Part shown: positions 50,657 to 51,057 of the stretch, in pieces
Position numbering within the stretch: the first letter of the stretch is position 1
Layout: each line of letters opens with the position of its first letter
Assembly (NCBI RefSeq): GCF_003946015.1
Contig: NZ_RHNU01000017.1
Span: forward strand, 1 to 51,057
Origin: Companilactobacillus insicii
GTDB lineage: Bacteria; Bacillota; Bacilli; Lactobacillales; Lactobacillaceae
Direction: 5' to 3'
Length of the DNA: 51,057 nucleotides
Made by a program: the position numbers and the translations under genes
The notes under the pieces: model-generated
What the model was told of the DNA's origin: nothing
Database searches by the model: none
The model's input: only the letters and a program-made list of their open reading frames with translations

Positions 50657-51057
50657 CTATATTACTAAGGCTTGTTCCAAGCCCTTGTTTAATATATTTT
50701 TACTGGCATTAATATCACGATCATTATCTGAATCACAGTTTGGACATGTCCATTGCCGAATATCCAATTCATGCTTCCCATCGTCATATCCACATTCGGC
50801 ACAGTATTGACTTGTCTTGAATGGATTTATGACAATCAATTTCTTGCCATACCAATCACATTTATATTCAAGCATTGTTCTAACCATTCTCCAAGATTGA
50901 TTAGCAATGGCTCTAGCCAGATTATGGTTTTTTAACATATTGCTAGATTTTAAATCTTCAATCGTTATGACATCATAATCTTTAACTATTTGGGTAGTGA
51001 TTTTATGGATATAGTCCTTACGTTGGTTGGCAATCTTTTCAGAATACTTAGCTACCA
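50657..51057 (-). CDS. tnpB: IS200/IS605-type TnpB (OrfB), C-terminal part
   Basis: The gene runs off the window's right edge, so only the last 133 residues or so are seen. They carry the RuvC-II glutamate in VITIEDLKSSNM, the C-terminal zinc finger CAEC...CPNC, and the RuvC-III aspartate in DRDINASKNI. The final catalytic residues are intact, so the protein may be active as an RNA-guided nuclease. It stands head-on to the walRK operon, with 91 bp between the yycJ stop and its own stop. A tnpA partner, if any, lies outside the window. Confidence 0.9.
   Translation of the reverse strand, partial: VAKYSEKIANQRKDYIHKITTQIVKDYDVITIEDLKSSNMLKNHNLARAIANQSWRMVRTMLEYKCDWYGKKLIVINPFKTSQYCAECGYDDGKHELDIRQWTCPNCDSDNDRDINASKNILNKGLEQALVI

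Overview
The window is low-GC chromosomal DNA of a Gram-positive lactic acid bacterium. The walRK-yycH-yycI-yycJ operon, SLAP-type and SpaA/Cna-B sortase-anchored surface proteins, several amino-acid permeases and a TrpXYZ-type ABC transporter point to Lactobacillaceae. A Companilactobacillus-like genus is my best guess, by inference only. I see no CRISPR array, rRNA or prophage. The only mobile DNA is the 3' end of a tnpB gene at the right edge.

Layout. 1-9.5 kb: an APC amino-acid permease, a MalY-type C-S lyase, a 58-aa membrane peptide, a VanX-like dipeptidase, a CPA1 Na+/H+ antiporter, an AEC carrier and two near-identical AAT-family amino-acid permeases. 9.7-14.1 kb: a large polytopic membrane protein, an MDR oxidoreductase, a secreted SLAP-domain protein and a small SLAP fragment. 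14.3-20.3 kb: an XRE regulator, a 90-aa protein, a lipoprotein and six zinc-ribbon proteins. Two of these carry a class A beta-lactamase-like domain and a PrsW-type intramembrane protease. 20.3-25.2 kb: an MFS/MarR divergent pair, a cystathionine lyase/synthase gene behind a Cys-codon leader peptide and terminator, and a sugar-porter MFS gene. 25.4-28.4 kb: trpXYZ-like ABC genes behind a leader with a Trp-containing peptide and two terminators. 28.5-35.4 kb: a YibE/F pair, HelD and a large SpaA-repeat adhesin. 35.5-42 kb: an aldo/keto reductase with a structured 3' UTR, a membrane XRE regulator, a GdpD phosphodiesterase, a DUF1295 protein and two paralogous PD-(D/E)XK-like proteins. 42.4-44.3 kb: ArsR, nitronate monooxygenase and a SnoaL-like protein. 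44.7-50.6 kb: tRNA-Lys(CTT) and the walRK operon, followed by the IS605-type tnpB end.

Themes. Sulfur and tryptophan supply appear to be controlled by transcription attenuation with small leader peptides: Cys-Cys-Cys for the cystathionine enzyme and a Trp codon for the ABC transporter. Neither leader shows T-box hallmarks. Several promoters contain palindromes in or next to the -10 box (VanX-like, antiporter, SLAP protein, zinc-ribbon divergent pair, ArsR). The best candidates for an undescribed system are the zinc-ribbon membrane cluster with its hydrolase and protease members, and the cysteine leader attenuator.
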